Positions 24,475-32,245 of a DNA stretch of 64,000 bases are shown here, piece by piece. Under the pieces are notes generated by a model, which searched no databases, was not told the origin of the DNA, and saw only the letters and a program-made list of their open reading frames with translations. A program made the position numbers and the translations under genes. Positions within the stretch are counted from its first letter, which is position 1, and every line of letters starts with the position of its first letter. Origin of the DNA: Novosphingobium barchaimii LL02 (lineage in GTDB: Bacteria > Pseudomonadota > Alphaproteobacteria > Sphingomonadales > Sphingomonadaceae); the NCBI RefSeq assembly GCF_001046635.1, contig NZ_KQ130454.1, positions 441,501 to 505,500 of the forward strand, read 5' to 3'.

Positions 24475-25389
24475 ATGGTTGAACTCGTCCCGCCCAGCCT
24501 CGATCATTTGCGCTGCTTCCTTGCCGTGGTGGAGGAAGGCAGCTTCAACGCCGCCGCGCGCAAGCTGGGCCGCGCGATCTCGGTGGTCAGCTACGCCATT
24601 GCCCAGCTTGAGGCGCAGCTCGACGTACGCCTGTTCGACCGTGAAGGCTCACGCCGCCCCACCCTGACGGAGGAAGGCCGCGCCCTGTTGTCCGAGGCTC
24701 ACGCAATCTCGGACGATGTCGACGCCCTGCTCGCCAAGGTCCGCAGCCTGCGTCAGGGGCTGGAGGCGGAACTGTCGCTGGCGGTGGACGTGATGGTGCC
24801 CGGCAATGTGCTGGCCCGCCTGCTTCGCGATTTTCAGGCGCGGTTCCCGACGGTGCCGCTGCGCCTCCACGTCGAGGCGCTCGGCGCGGTGGCGGCGCTG
24901 GCGCTGGAAGGCCGCGCAACGCTGGCCATCGCCGGACCGGACATTCTAGACCTGCCGGAGATCGAGCGCGAGACCATCGGCACGGTGGAACTGGTTGCCG
25001 TGGCGGCGCCGGATCACCCCCTCGCCAGAGCCGGACGAATCGCCCCCGGCGAAGCGCGAAAGCACCTCCAACTCGTCCTTACCGACCGCTCACCACTGAC
25101 CGAGGGGCGCGATTTCTCCGTGTTCAGCGCGCGTTCGTGGCGGCTGGCCGACCTTGGCGCCAAGCATGCGCTGCTCAAGGAAGGGATCGGCTGGGGCTCG
25201 ATGCCGCGCCATGTCGTGAAGGACGATCTGGCATCGGGCGCGCTGCTCGAACTGTACCTGCCCGAGCGCCCAGTGATCGATTACGCCCTCGTCGCCCTGT
25301 GGCGCAAGGACACCCCGCCCGGCCCGGCGGCGCTATGGGTGCTGGACGAATTGCGCGACCGGCTGGCGAAGTGTCCTTCGGGGTCTTGA
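24475..25389 (+). CDS. LysR-family transcriptional regulator
   Basis: This 304-residue protein has the LysR winged-helix domain at residues 8-65 (SLDHLRCFLAVVEEGSFNAAARKLGRAISVVSYAIAQLEAQLDVRLFDRE). A linker helix and a substrate-binding domain follow, with VDVMVPGNVLARLLRDFQARFP and AIAGPDILDLPEIERETIGTVELVAVAAPDHPLA. The divergent pirin and the box at 24429-24444 suggest that it controls pirin and perhaps the nitroreductase beyond. The effector is unknown; it resembles the group often found next to pirin or quinone-reductase genes. Confidence 0.9.
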   Translation: MVELVPPSLDHLRCFLAVVEEGSFNAAARKLGRAISVVSYAIAQLEAQLDVRLFDREGSRRPTLTEEGRALLSEAHAISDDVDALLAKVRSLRQGLEAELSLAVDVMVPGNVLARLLRDFQARFPTVPLRLHVEALGAVAALALEGRATLAIAGPDILDLPEIERETIGTVELVAVAAPDHPLARAGRIAPGEARKHLQLVLTDRSPLTEGRDFSVFSARSWRLADLGAKHALLKEGIGWGSMPRHVVKDDLASGALLELYLPERPVIDYALVALWRKDTPPGPAALWVLDELRDRLAKCPSGS

Positions 25390-25420
25390 GCATGGCTGCG
25401 ATTCGCCCCACTTAGGGGCC

Positions 25421-26185
25421 ATGACCGCAACCCGCCTGTTTGACCGCGCCCTGATCCGGCTTTCCCCGCGTACTGATTCGGAAGGGGCCGAGTCGGACGA
25501 AGACGTCGTCGATTTCCTGCAAGGGCTGGTCACTTCCGACGTCGCCAAGGCGCTGCCCGTCTGGGCCGGGCTGCTGACCCCGCAGGGCAAGGCGCTGTTC
25601 GACTTCATCGTCTGGCCTGCCGGTCGCGGACTGCTGCTCGACTGCGAGGCGGAGGCCGCCGACGCGCTGGTAAAGCGCCTGTCTATGTACCGCCTCCGCA
25701 AGGCGATCGACATCGTCCGTGATGACCACTCCGCCGTCCACTGGCGCCCCCATACCGGCGACGGCGCCGCACTCGACCCGCGGCTTCACGCGCTGGGCGA
25801 ACGCTGGATCGCCGCTGTCGATCCCACCGACCCCGAGGACGCGGAAACCGGCGCCGACACGGCATGGCGCGCGCACCGCCTGTCGCTGGGCGTGATGGAA
25901 GGCCGCGCCGAACTGGGGGACGCCGAAACGCTCTGGCTCGAATGCAATGCGGCCGAGTTGAACGGCGTCAGCTTCACCAAGGGCTGCTACGTCGGGCAGG
26001 AAAACACCGCCCGCATGAACTGGCGCGCGAAAGTGAACCGCCGCCTCGTGGTAGTCCCACTGGACCGTTCCGACGAAAAGCGGCGGCGGGCCGCCTATCC
26101 AGACCTCGGCCTTGCAGTCGACCACCTGAGGGTGGAAGACCTCGCTGCGGATATCACGCCGGTGTGGATGGCTGCACAGGCCTGA
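25421..26185 (+). CDS. ygfZ: YgfZ/GcvT-type folate-binding protein
   Basis: This 254-residue protein carries the YgfZ signature KGCYVGQENTARMNWRAK, in which the Cys of KGCYxGQE is functionally essential in E. coli. The early part has LTSDVAKALPVWAGLLTPQGKALFDFIVWPAG. YgfZ proteins help assemble or repair certain iron-sulfur clusters using tetrahydrofolate. The N terminus is typical of alphaproteobacterial members. The gene sits alone, 31 bases after the LysR gene on the same strand. The symbol follows family resemblance. Confidence 0.87.
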   Translation: MTATRLFDRALIRLSPRTDSEGAESDEDVVDFLQGLVTSDVAKALPVWAGLLTPQGKALFDFIVWPAGRGLLLDCEAEAADALVKRLSMYRLRKAIDIVRDDHSAVHWRPHTGDGAALDPRLHALGERWIAAVDPTDPEDAETGADTAWRAHRLSLGVMEGRAELGDAETLWLECNAAELNGVSFTKGCYVGQENTARMNWRAKVNRRLVVVPLDRSDEKRRRAAYPDLGLAVDHLRVEDLAADITPVWMAAQA

Positions 26186-26227
26186 CGCGCAGACAGCCCA
26201 CCCGGCAATGACGAGGCAGCAGCGGCC

Positions 26228-26797
26228 TTAGGCCGCAGTCTGCGCGATCATTGCCGAGCCAGACATGTCCATCCGGGGGCTGGCGCGCCTCTCCAGGTCC
26301 GCCGTGTAGATATGCACTGCGACTTCCATTGCCCGTCCGGCACTGTAGCGCGAGCGCACTTGCCCAGTATCGCGGAAGCCTGCATTTTCGAGCACGCTTT
26401 GGGTTCCCACGCAATCGGCGAAGTGACTGGCGACAAGCCGCCGGTAGCCCAATGCCCGCGCCTGGGCGATCATCGCCCGCAGCGCCTCGCCTGCAAACCC
26501 GCGTCCGCGCTGGCCCGGTACGATCCAGCAGCCCACCTCCACATCACCCTCGTAACGACCAAGGCCGATCCCGCCGACAAGCTGCGGTCCACCCGGCGCG
26601 CGCAGGTACATGAAGAAATTTGGCAGACGCGGATCGCCCGGCCCTTCTATGTAAGCCTTAATGCCCTCGATCGTACTGGGCAGCGGCGCTACCCCCAGAT
26701 TGCGTTGGATGTCCTCGTCCAGAAGCGCCTCGACTATGTCGTCAAGGTCTTCGGGCCAGGCAGGCCTCAGAAACAGTCTCTCCGTGCGGACGAACAT
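26228..26797 (-). CDS. GNAT-family N-acetyltransferase (RimJ/RimL-like)
   Basis: This protein of about 189 residues begins MFVRTERLFLRPAWPEDLDDI, the usual start of RimJ/RimL-like acetyltransferases. The acetyl-CoA loop is in CWIVPGQRGRGFAGEALRAMIAQA (Q/RxxGxG/A). I chose the ATG at 26797, with GGAG nine bases upstream, because the next gene opens the same way (MFIRSERLFLRPGW). The two tandem genes are clear paralogues. Substrates may be ribosomal-protein N termini, amino acids or drugs; nothing here decides which. Confidence 0.85.
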   Translation of the reverse strand: MFVRTERLFLRPAWPEDLDDIVEALLDEDIQRNLGVAPLPSTIEGIKAYIEGPGDPRLPNFFMYLRAPGGPQLVGGIGLGRYEGDVEVGCWIVPGQRGRGFAGEALRAMIAQARALGYRRLVASHFADCVGTQSVLENAGFRDTGQVRSRYSAGRAMEVAVHIYTADLERRASPRMDMSGSAMIAQTAA

Positions 26798-26997
26798 TCG
26801 ATGGTTCTCCGTCATTTTGCGTACAGCGATAATGCCTGCATGTTTCAGCGAATGCACTACGTTTTCTGCACTTCACATGGGGGAAGATACCAAATTTCTG
26901 ACAATGATGGATTAACGCCCCATTAGAACAGCATTACGGCGAAACCCTGAAGGTCGTTCTCATGGGCGAATCTTACAATAATCTGCGAATCGCCCTT

Positions 26998-27555
26998 TCA
27001 GGCGGCCTGAAGGCCCACCATGGCATCGTCGTCGCAGTAGCCGGGCGAATCGAAGCGCACTTCGTATTCGCGCGTAGGGCTGGCGAAGCCGCGCCCTTTG
27101 CTGAACCGCTCGATCACACGGCCAGTGCGCCGGAAGCCCGCCTTTTCGAGCACCCGGCCCGAAGCCGCGTTGTCGATGTAATGGCTGGCGACCACGCGCC
27201 GGTGGCCCAGCGCATGGGCAATGCGCAGAACCGCGCCCGCAGCCTCGCTGGCATAACCCCGCCCCCATTCGCGCTGCGCGATCCAGTAGCCAAGGTTGAC
27301 CTCGCCATCGAGCAGCGACAAGCCGCAGCCGCCGATCAGCCGCGCGCCATCCGCGCCTGGTGCGGTGATAAGGAAGCGCGGCAGCAGGTGGTCCTGCGGC
27401 ATCGCGATGAAGCTGTGCGCATCCTCGGCCGTATAGGGCCAGGGCGCATTGGCAAGGTTGCGCACGACCGTCTCGTCGCCGAGCAGGGCCAGCAGCTCTT
27501 CCCAGTCCTCGGCCCAGCCGGGACGCAGGAACAGCCGTTCACTGCGAATGAACAT
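26998..27555 (-). CDS. GNAT-family N-acetyltransferase (RimJ/RimL-like), tandem paralogue
   Basis: This 185-residue protein shares its opening (MFIRSERLFLRPGWAEDWEELLALLGDETVVRNLANAPWPYT) and overall layout with the GNAT encoded next to it. The acetyl-CoA-binding loop is YWIAQREWGRGYASEAAGAVLRIA, and the C-terminal motif HYIDNAASGRVLEKAGFRRTG is characteristic of RimJ/RimL-type proteins. The 200-base gap to the neighbouring copy holds nothing recognisable apart from a weak hairpin after this stop. The pair probably arose by duplication. Confidence 0.87.
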   Translation of the reverse strand: MFIRSERLFLRPGWAEDWEELLALLGDETVVRNLANAPWPYTAEDAHSFIAMPQDHLLPRFLITAPGADGARLIGGCGLSLLDGEVNLGYWIAQREWGRGYASEAAGAVLRIAHALGHRRVVASHYIDNAASGRVLEKAGFRRTGRVIERFSKGRGFASPTREYEVRFDSPGYCDDDAMVGLQAA

Positions 27556-27690
27556 ATCGTCTCTCCATCCGCCCCGCCGGCCGCCTAGCAGCCGGGCGTG
27601 ACAATGCGATTACGCGAATATCGCGTAACGGGGAGCGCCCCCGGACCGGCTGAAACCGGGCGGAAACACAGGTTGCGGGAGGGAGAAACG

Positions 27691-27724
27691 AAAAAAGGGA
27701 GACGGGCTTTATGGCCCTCTCCCT
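27691..27724 (-). terminator. Rho-independent terminator of rplU-rpmA
   Basis: On the minus strand AGGGAGA pairs with TCTCCCT and GGGC with GCCC around a short CATAAA loop (27696-27724). A T6 tract follows at 27691-27696. It is about 70 bases beyond the rpmA stop, in the right orientation and with high stability, and is a textbook intrinsic terminator. Confidence 0.9.
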
Positions 27725-27729
27725 CTAAT

Positions 27730-27774
27730 GCCACGCTCAGGAAGCGTGGCGGGGCCATCCCGTCAGGATGGCCC
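27730..27774 (-). other. Two extra tandem hairpins in the rpmA 3' region
   Basis: GCCACGCT-CAGGA-AGCGTGGC (27730-27750) and GGGCCATCC-CGTCA-GGATGGCCC (27752-27774) are two perfect stem-loops placed one base apart. They lie between the rpmA stop and the main terminator. Neither is followed by a T-tract. They may protect the mRNA 3' end or belong to a repeat family. Confidence 0.6.
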
Positions 27775-27791
27775 GTATATCGACCATCCGA

Positions 27792-28064
27792 TTATTCGGC
27801 GGCTTCCGCCATCACGGCGTCAACCGAGACGTATTTGCGTCCCTGCTTGCCGCCATGGAAGCGCACGCGGCCTTCGGCCGTCGCGAACAAGGTGTGATCC
27901 TTGCCGATGCCGACGTTCACGCCCGGATATACGCGGGTGCCGCGCTGGCGAATGATGATGTTGCCGCCGATCACTTCCTGACCGCCGAACTTCTTTACGC
28001 CGAGACGGCGGCCAGCGGAGTCGCGACCGTTACGCGACGAACCGCCTGCTTTCTTATGTGCCAT
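27792..28064 (-). CDS. rpmA: 50S ribosomal protein L27
   Basis: This 90-residue protein begins [29 protein letters not shown] and contains [37 protein letters not shown], the standard L27 sequence. The N-terminal tail reaches the peptidyl-transferase centre of the 50S subunit. It follows rplU by 24 bases in the conserved L21-L27 pair. Three hairpins follow the stop, the last being an intrinsic terminator. Confidence 0.98.
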   Translation of the reverse strand: MAHKKAGGSSRNGRDSAGRRLGVKKFGGQEVIGGNIIIRQRGTRVYPGVNVGIGKDHTLFATAEGRVRFHGGKQGRKYVSVDAVMAEAAE

Positions 28065-28088
28065 TTCTGGTCCTTCCGAAAATCTGGA

Positions 28089-28385
28089 TCAGCCGACGGA
28101 CACGATGCGCAGCAGCGTCAGCTGCTGGCGGTGGCCGTTCTTGCGACGGTAGTTGTGACGGCGGCGCTTCTTGAACACCACGACCTTCTCGCTCTTGGCC
28201 TGCGCGATGATCTCGGCAGCGACCGTAAGGTTCGCAATGTCCGCGACCTCGCCGTCCTTGCCGGCAAGAAGAATGTCACCCAGGGTGATCTTGTCGCCGG
28301 CTTCTCCAGCCAGCTTCTCAACCGCGATCTTGTCTCCGGCGGCAACCCGGTATTGCTTGCCGCCCGTGCGCACAACTGCGAACAT
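28089..28385 (-). CDS. rplU: 50S ribosomal protein L21
   Basis: This 98-residue protein starts [31 protein letters not shown] and contains [31 protein letters not shown], the RNA-binding C terminus of L21. I chose the ATG at 28385, with AAGGG a few bases upstream. The reading frame stays open 52 codons further upstream, but that part is not L21-like. It is the first gene of the rplU-rpmA operon. The leader (28386-28648, shared with a divergent lipoprotein gene) contains a perfect 7-bp hairpin. Confidence 0.97.
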   Translation of the reverse strand: MFAVVRTGGKQYRVAAGDKIAVEKLAGEAGDKITLGDILLAGKDGEVADIANLTVAAEIIAQAKSEKVVVFKKRRRHNYRRKNGHRQQLTLLRIVSVG

Positions 28386-28447
28386 GGTGCCCTTACCTAA
28401 TATCAAATGCCCGAAACGAGCCGAAACAGAACTTGCCCCGGCGCTCT

Positions 28448-28463
28448 GGTTCCCGGGGGAACC
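28448..28463. other. Perfect hairpin in the rplU upstream region
   Basis: GGTTCCC (28448-28454) and GGGAACC (28457-28463) pair perfectly with only two bases between them, so this is better read as an interrupted palindrome than a hairpin. It lies 63 bases upstream of the rplU start. It may be an operator or part of a ribosomal-protein leader. The rest of this 263-base gap shows nothing else I can name. Confidence 0.4.
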
Positions 28464-28648
28464 TCGAGCCTTTCGGGCGACGCGCCGACCATCCCACTTG
28501 GCGCGGGGTGCCGGAAAGAGCGCTGCCGTTAGGGGATGCACCGATTCGTGTCAACCTGATTGCAGCAGCTGGCAGGATGATCCCGCAGCCGAACAAGGTC
28601 TCCACGAAAGACACTCCCGCTATGGCGCGGCCATGCTATGGCAGCATC

Positions 28649-29176
28649 ATGACCCGCGCGAAAGCCCGTTACCTCGCCATCCTGCTCCCTTTCGGCATGG
28701 CTGCCTGTTCCACCTCCGGCGCCTACCCCTCGCTCGCCCAGCGCGATGTCGAGCGTGTCAGCGGCTCGGGCACGCCCGCAGCCGCTGATGAAGCCGCGCC
28801 TGTCCCCGCGCTGCCCCCACCCAGCGCCGATCTCGTCACGAGGCTAGCGGGGCTGGTGAAAGTCGCGCAGGCAGCCGATCGGCAGTTCCAGTCGAATCGC
28901 TCCGCCGCCACGCGCGCGGTCGCAGCCGCCGGCGGTGTCGGCACCGATTCGTGGAGCACGGCCAGCGTTGCCCTCGCCAAGCTCGAGTCGAGTCGCTCCA
29001 GCGGTATGGGGGCGCTGGCCGATCTCGATACGCTCTATGCCGATGCGCGCGACACCGCCCCGCTCGACGAATCGCCCAGCACTCTGGCGATCACCTCGGC
29101 ACGGTCTGAAGTCGCCGCCTTGCTCGATGCGCAGGACAAGGTCATCGCCGATCTTTCGGGACGCCTAAGGGGCTGA
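28649..29176 (+). CDS. Predicted lipoprotein of unknown function
   Basis: This 175-residue protein begins MTRAKARYLAILLPFGMAACSTSG, a short basic N region, hydrophobic core and probable lipobox MAAC. The mature part is Ala/Ser-rich and mostly helical: LVTRLAGLVKVAQAADRQFQSNRSAATRAVAAAGGVGTDSWSTASVALAKLESSRSSGM. It ends ALLDAQDKVIADLSGRLRG and looks like a coiled helical hairpin. I do not recognise the family. The reading frame is open far upstream, but the ATG at 28649 gives the only sensible signal peptide. It is divergent from rplU. Confidence 0.68.
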   Translation: MTRAKARYLAILLPFGMAACSTSGAYPSLAQRDVERVSGSGTPAAADEAAPVPALPPPSADLVTRLAGLVKVAQAADRQFQSNRSAATRAVAAAGGVGTDSWSTASVALAKLESSRSSGMGALADLDTLYADARDTAPLDESPSTLAITSARSEVAALLDAQDKVIADLSGRLRG

Positions 29177-29269
29177 GTGGACGCGAAAAGCCCCTCCCCC
29201 TTGCGAGGGTGGGACTCTTCGAACATTCTGCATGCACCGCCTGAAAGCCCCCGGCGCGGATGGGACATT

Positions 29270-29701
29270 TCAGGCGAAGGCGACGATGACGGCGACCGCA
29301 AGACCCCAGCCCAGGATCAGCACGGGCAGCGTGAGCACCTGAACCGCCGCTTCGCGGGCAGTGAGCCTTCCGCTCAGAGTATCGATACCGCGCGCGGCGA
29401 ACTGGCTCCAGCTTAGCGGGGCGGTATCATTGTGAGGCTGCATCTTCGTCCAGAGGCCAGCCAGCCCGAAGGCCATCAGCACGAAGCCCGCGAAAATAAC
29501 CGCCGGAATGCCCAGTTCCGGGTTCATGAACACCGTGATCATCACACCGATGAACGCGAGGTACAGCCCCACTGTCCCCACATAGAGCCGGGTCGGCAGT
29601 CCGAAGTTACGATCAACCCGTGTGCGTGCCCGCCCCGCCAGACCGGGGACAACGGCAACGGCGAGGGTCCGAATTTCTTGCTGGGTAAGGCGCTGAGACA
29701 T
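29270..29701 (-). CDS. Small membrane protein of unknown function
   Basis: This 143-residue protein has three hydrophobic segments: LYVGTVGLYLAFIGVMITVFM, IPAVIFAGFVLMAFGLAGLW and a C-terminal VLTLPVLILGWGLAVAVIVAFA. The N-terminal MSQRLTQQEIRTLAVAVVPGLAGRARTRVDRNFG is soluble and basic. No family is recognised. Its ribosome-binding site AAGGAG is partly buried in a perfect 9-bp hairpin, which suggests translational control. The gene stands alone, convergent with the lipoprotein gene; the 93-base gap between them holds only weak GC hairpins. Confidence 0.65.
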   Translation of the reverse strand: MSQRLTQQEIRTLAVAVVPGLAGRARTRVDRNFGLPTRLYVGTVGLYLAFIGVMITVFMNPELGIPAVIFAGFVLMAFGLAGLWTKMQPHNDTAPLSWSQFAARGIDTLSGRLTAREAAVQVLTLPVLILGWGLAVAVIVAFA

Positions 29702-29704
29702 TAT

Positions 29705-29727
29705 GCTGATCTCCTTGAGAGATCAGC
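29705..29727 (-). promoter_or_regulatory. Hairpin sequestering the ribosome-binding site of the small membrane protein gene
   Basis: On the minus strand GCTGATCTC and GAGATCAGC form a perfect 9-bp stem around TCAAG. The Shine-Dalgarno AAGGAG spans the last three loop bases and the first three bases of the 3' arm, nine bases before the ATG at 29701. Pairing would hide half of the site, as in RNA thermometers or other switchable leaders. Confidence 0.55.
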
Positions 29728-29796
29728 TTCTGCGCCTGTCCGGCAAATGATTCTTTGATTCGCGTCAAATGCGGCGAATTTTGATCAAAGGCGACG

Positions 29797-30240
29797 TTAG
29801 CGCCAGCGGCCGATATCCTCGAAATCCTGCGCGCGCGGTTCGATCCAGCGCCATTCGCCGCCGACTTTCTCGCGCTTCCAGAACCACGATTCGCTCTTGA
29901 GGTGGTCCATCGCGAAGTCGGCGGCGGCAAAGGCATCGCGGCGGTGCCTTGCAGCCGCAGCGACGAGGACGATCGGCTCGCGCGGGACCAGCACGCCGCT
30001 ACGGTGGATCACCAGCAGCCCGTCCAGCTGCCAACGCACGCGCACCCGCGCAGCAAGGCCCTCCATCGCGGGAAGGGTCAACGGATCATAATGCCTGAGT
30101 TCCAGCGCCTCGATGCCGCCCCCTTCCCGCACCTGCCCAAGGAAGCTGACGATCCCGCCAGCCATCGGCAGCGCGGCGGTGAACGCGCGCAATTCCTCCG
30201 CCGGATCGAACGACGAAGTCAGCAGACGGACATCGGACAT
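29797..30240 (-). CDS. moaE: Molybdopterin synthase catalytic subunit MoaE
   Basis: This 147-residue large subunit of molybdopterin synthase transfers two sulfurs from MoaD thiocarboxylate to cPMP. GGIVSFLGQVREGGGIEALELRHYDPLTLPAMEGLA and HRSGVLVPREPIVLVAAAARHRRDAFAAADFAMDHLKSESWFWKREKVGG contain the family motifs, including the catalytic lysines near KxxxxWFWKRE. The ATG at 30240 comes one base after the moaD stop. An in-frame codon 16 residues upstream would overlap moaD and is not family-like. Confidence 0.95.
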   Translation of the reverse strand: MSDVRLLTSSFDPAEELRAFTAALPMAGGIVSFLGQVREGGGIEALELRHYDPLTLPAMEGLAARVRVRWQLDGLLVIHRSGVLVPREPIVLVAAAARHRRDAFAAADFAMDHLKSESWFWKREKVGGEWRWIEPRAQDFEDIGRWR

Positions 30241-30241
30241 G

Positions 30242-30490
30242 TCAGCCGCCCGATACTGGCGGGAGGAAGGCGATCTCGTCACCGTCATTCACGGTAATGG
30301 CGTATTTATCGGCAACCAGGGCGCCGTTCAGCGCGACCTTGACCTTCTCGGAGCCTACAGCCCCGGCCAGCTCAGAGCCGAGATGCTCCACCAGACCCGG
30401 CCAATCCAGCGGCGAGTCGGGGGAGATATCCGCGAAACCGTACCCGGCCTGCTCCTCGAGCCGGCCCAGGAACACCAGCTTTACCTTCAT
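30242..30490 (-). CDS. moaD: Molybdopterin synthase sulfur-carrier subunit MoaD
   Basis: This 82-residue ubiquitin-like protein ends in the double glycine FLPPVSGG, which is adenylated and thiocarboxylated to carry sulfur to cPMP. VKVALNGALVADKYAITVNDGDEIAFLPPV is the standard beta-grasp C-terminal half. It begins one base after moaA ends and is followed at once by moaE, so the three form an operon. The activating enzyme MoeB is not in this window. Confidence 0.95.
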   Translation of the reverse strand: MKVKLVFLGRLEEQAGYGFADISPDSPLDWPGLVEHLGSELAGAVGSEKVKVALNGALVADKYAITVNDGDEIAFLPPVSGG

Positions 30491-30491
30491 G

Positions 30492-31511
30492 TCAGCCCCC
30501 AGTCATCGACATGTGACGCGTCAGCGCCGGAGCGCCGCCCGGCGCATCGATGGCAAAGCTGTGCCGCGCAGGCTTGATCTTCATGGCAAGGTCCAGAGCA
30601 TCGGTAAGCGCGGCGCCGGGATCATCCGAACGCAGCGCCGCGCGCAAATCGACCTGCTCGTTCCCGCCGAGGCAGGCGTAAAGTTGTCCGGTGGCGGTCA
30701 CGCGGATGCGGTTACAGCCCTCGCAGAAGTTGTTCGTCAGCGGCGTGATCAGACCAAGGCGCCCCCCGGTTTCCGCCACGTCCCAATAGCGCGCCGGGCC
30801 ACCAGTACGGTGCCCGCTGGGAGTGAGCGTCCAGCGCCGGGCCAGATCGTCCTGCACCGCCACCAGAGGCAGGTAATGGTCGAAACGGTCTTCCTCCACC
30901 TCGCCGAGCGGCATGACCTCGATTAGCGTCGCGTCGAAGCCCTGCCCGTGCGCCCAGGCGATGATGTCTGCGATCTCGTATTCGTTCACGCCCTTCAGCG
31001 CGACGGTGTTGAGCTTCACCCTAAGGCCCGCCGCCTTCGCCGCCGCCAGCCCTTCGAGCACTTGCGGCAGGGAATCGCGGCGGGTGAGACGGGCGAAGGT
31101 GTCCCGGTCCAGCGTATCGAGCGAGACATTGATACGCCGCACACCCGCGCGGTAGAGATCATCGGCAAATTCAGGGAGTTGGGTGCCGTTGGTCGTTAGG
31201 GTCAATTCCTCAAGGTGGCCGTGCCCGTCATCCGCTGCGATCCTGCGGCCGATCGCGTAGACCAGATCGATCATGTCGCGCCGCACCAGCGGTTCGCCGC
31301 CGGTCAGCCGAATCTTCGTGATGCCGCGTGCGATGAAGCCGAGTGCGAGATCATGCATCTCATCCAGGCTCAGCACGTCCTTCCGGGGGAGGAAGGTCAT
31401 GCGCTCGGGCATGCAATAGGCGCAGCGCAAATCGCACCGGTCGGTAACCGACAGGCGCAGGTAGGTGATCCTGCGCTGGAATTGATCGACGAGGGGCGAC
31501 AGAGTGCTCAT
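30492..31511 (-). CDS. moaA: GTP 3',8-cyclase MoaA
   Basis: This radical-SAM enzyme starts molybdenum-cofactor synthesis by rearranging GTP. The 339-residue protein has the N-terminal cluster motif C26-DLR-C30-AY-C33-MPE and a C-terminal second cluster region, NNFCEGCNRIRVTATGQLYACLGG. GGEPLVRRDMIDLV and LTTNGTQLPEFADDL are also typical. The final GG needed for activity in many MoaA proteins is present (MSMTGG). Its ATG overlaps the stop of the upstream gene by four bases (ATGA). Confidence 0.97.
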   Translation of the reverse strand: MSTLSPLVDQFQRRITYLRLSVTDRCDLRCAYCMPERMTFLPRKDVLSLDEMHDLALGFIARGITKIRLTGGEPLVRRDMIDLVYAIGRRIAADDGHGHLEELTLTTNGTQLPEFADDLYRAGVRRINVSLDTLDRDTFARLTRRDSLPQVLEGLAAAKAAGLRVKLNTVALKGVNEYEIADIIAWAHGQGFDATLIEVMPLGEVEEDRFDHYLPLVAVQDDLARRWTLTPSGHRTGGPARYWDVAETGGRLGLITPLTNNFCEGCNRIRVTATGQLYACLGGNEQVDLRAALRSDDPGAALTDALDLAMKIKPARHSFAIDAPGGAPALTRHMSMTGG

Positions 31512-31855
31512 TGCGCCGGATATAGCACTCCGAACGCGCCGTTGCCATCAAGCGATAGTATCTGTCCGGTAACGCCGCCTGCTCCGGCAAGCCAGCGTTG
31601 TGCAGCGCCAATGGCGTCGGCCTCGTCGCTCTCCACCGCGTTGAGACGCGAGGGCGCGAAACGACGGGCCAGTCCCTGCACGGCGGCAAGGCGCCAGGCG
31701 CGGTGATTGCTGCCTGCGGGAAGAAACACCAGCGTGAGCGGATCGGCGCCGCCCAGTAAGGTCATCTCGATCGCGGGAAGCAGCCGCGCGTGGAAATCGG
31801 CGGCGGCCGCAAGCGCATCTTCGGCGAGCGGCCCGAGATGCAGCAGTTCGCTCAC
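31508..31855 (-). CDS. Short Rossmann-fold protein between folB and moaA, degenerate SDR-like
   Basis: This 115-residue protein starts at a GTG with GGAA six bases upstream. Its C-terminal half, RLAAVQGLARRFAPSRLNAVESDEADAIGAAQRWLAGAGGVTGQILSLDGNGAFGV, resembles the last third of a short-chain dehydrogenase (the TGQxxxxDGG end). The cofactor-binding GxxxGxG and catalytic YxxxK are absent. It may derive from a pteridine reductase or FolM-like enzyme, given its place between folB and moaA. It overlaps moaA by four bases, so it is translated with the moa genes. Function unknown. Confidence 0.65.
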   Translation of the reverse strand: MSELLHLGPLAEDALAAAADFHARLLPAIEMTLLGGADPLTLVFLPAGSNHRAWRLAAVQGLARRFAPSRLNAVESDEADAIGAAQRWLAGAGGVTGQILSLDGNGAFGVLYPAQ

Positions 31856-31865
31856 CGCCAGTTCC

Positions 31866-32237
31866 TCACCGGCGATCCCGCGTCAGTGTCATGCCGATCA
31901 ACTCGCCATTTTCGCTGAGCGCCAGCTTGACGATCTTTACTGTGACGGACTCGATCCGCTCGTCCTGCACGAACAGCGTCTCGCAGACGTGATCGGCCAC
32001 GGCCTCTATCAACTTGAAGTGAACCCCGGCCGGCAACCCTTCGGAGGCCGCGAACTTCAGATCCATGTAGTTCTTGCTGGCCGTCAGCGGCGTGTCGGGG
32101 GCGTAGTGGTCCGCAGGCTTGAGCCGCACCGAAATGGTGAAGCGCAGCGGCTGTGGCTTGCCTGTTTCCTCCGAATAGATGCCGGTGAGGACGTCCTGTT
32201 CGAAGTCGGCAATTTCAAGAATCAGCGAATCGGCCAT
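31866..32237 (-). CDS. folB: Dihydroneopterin aldolase FolB
   Basis: This 123-residue T-fold enzyme converts dihydroneopterin to 6-hydroxymethyl-dihydropterin in folate synthesis. LILEIADFEQDVLTGIYSEETGKPQPLRFTISVRLKPA and NYMDLKFAASEGLPAGVHFKLIEAVADHVCETLFVQDERIESVTVKIVKLALSE include the pterin-anchoring Glu and the conserved KxxA/L end. The usual catalytic Lys lies in VKIVKLAL. It follows a methyltransferase gene and precedes the Rossmann-fold protein in the same run. Confidence 0.9.
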   Translation of the reverse strand: MADSLILEIADFEQDVLTGIYSEETGKPQPLRFTISVRLKPADHYAPDTPLTASKNYMDLKFAASEGLPAGVHFKLIEAVADHVCETLFVQDERIESVTVKIVKLALSENGELIGMTLTRDRR

Positions 32238-32245
32238 GGCGCGGT

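Noticed and set aside
29177-29269. A terminator between the lipoprotein and the small membrane protein genes
   Set aside because: Only imperfect C/G-rich pairings without a T-run could be drawn; too weak to list as a feature.
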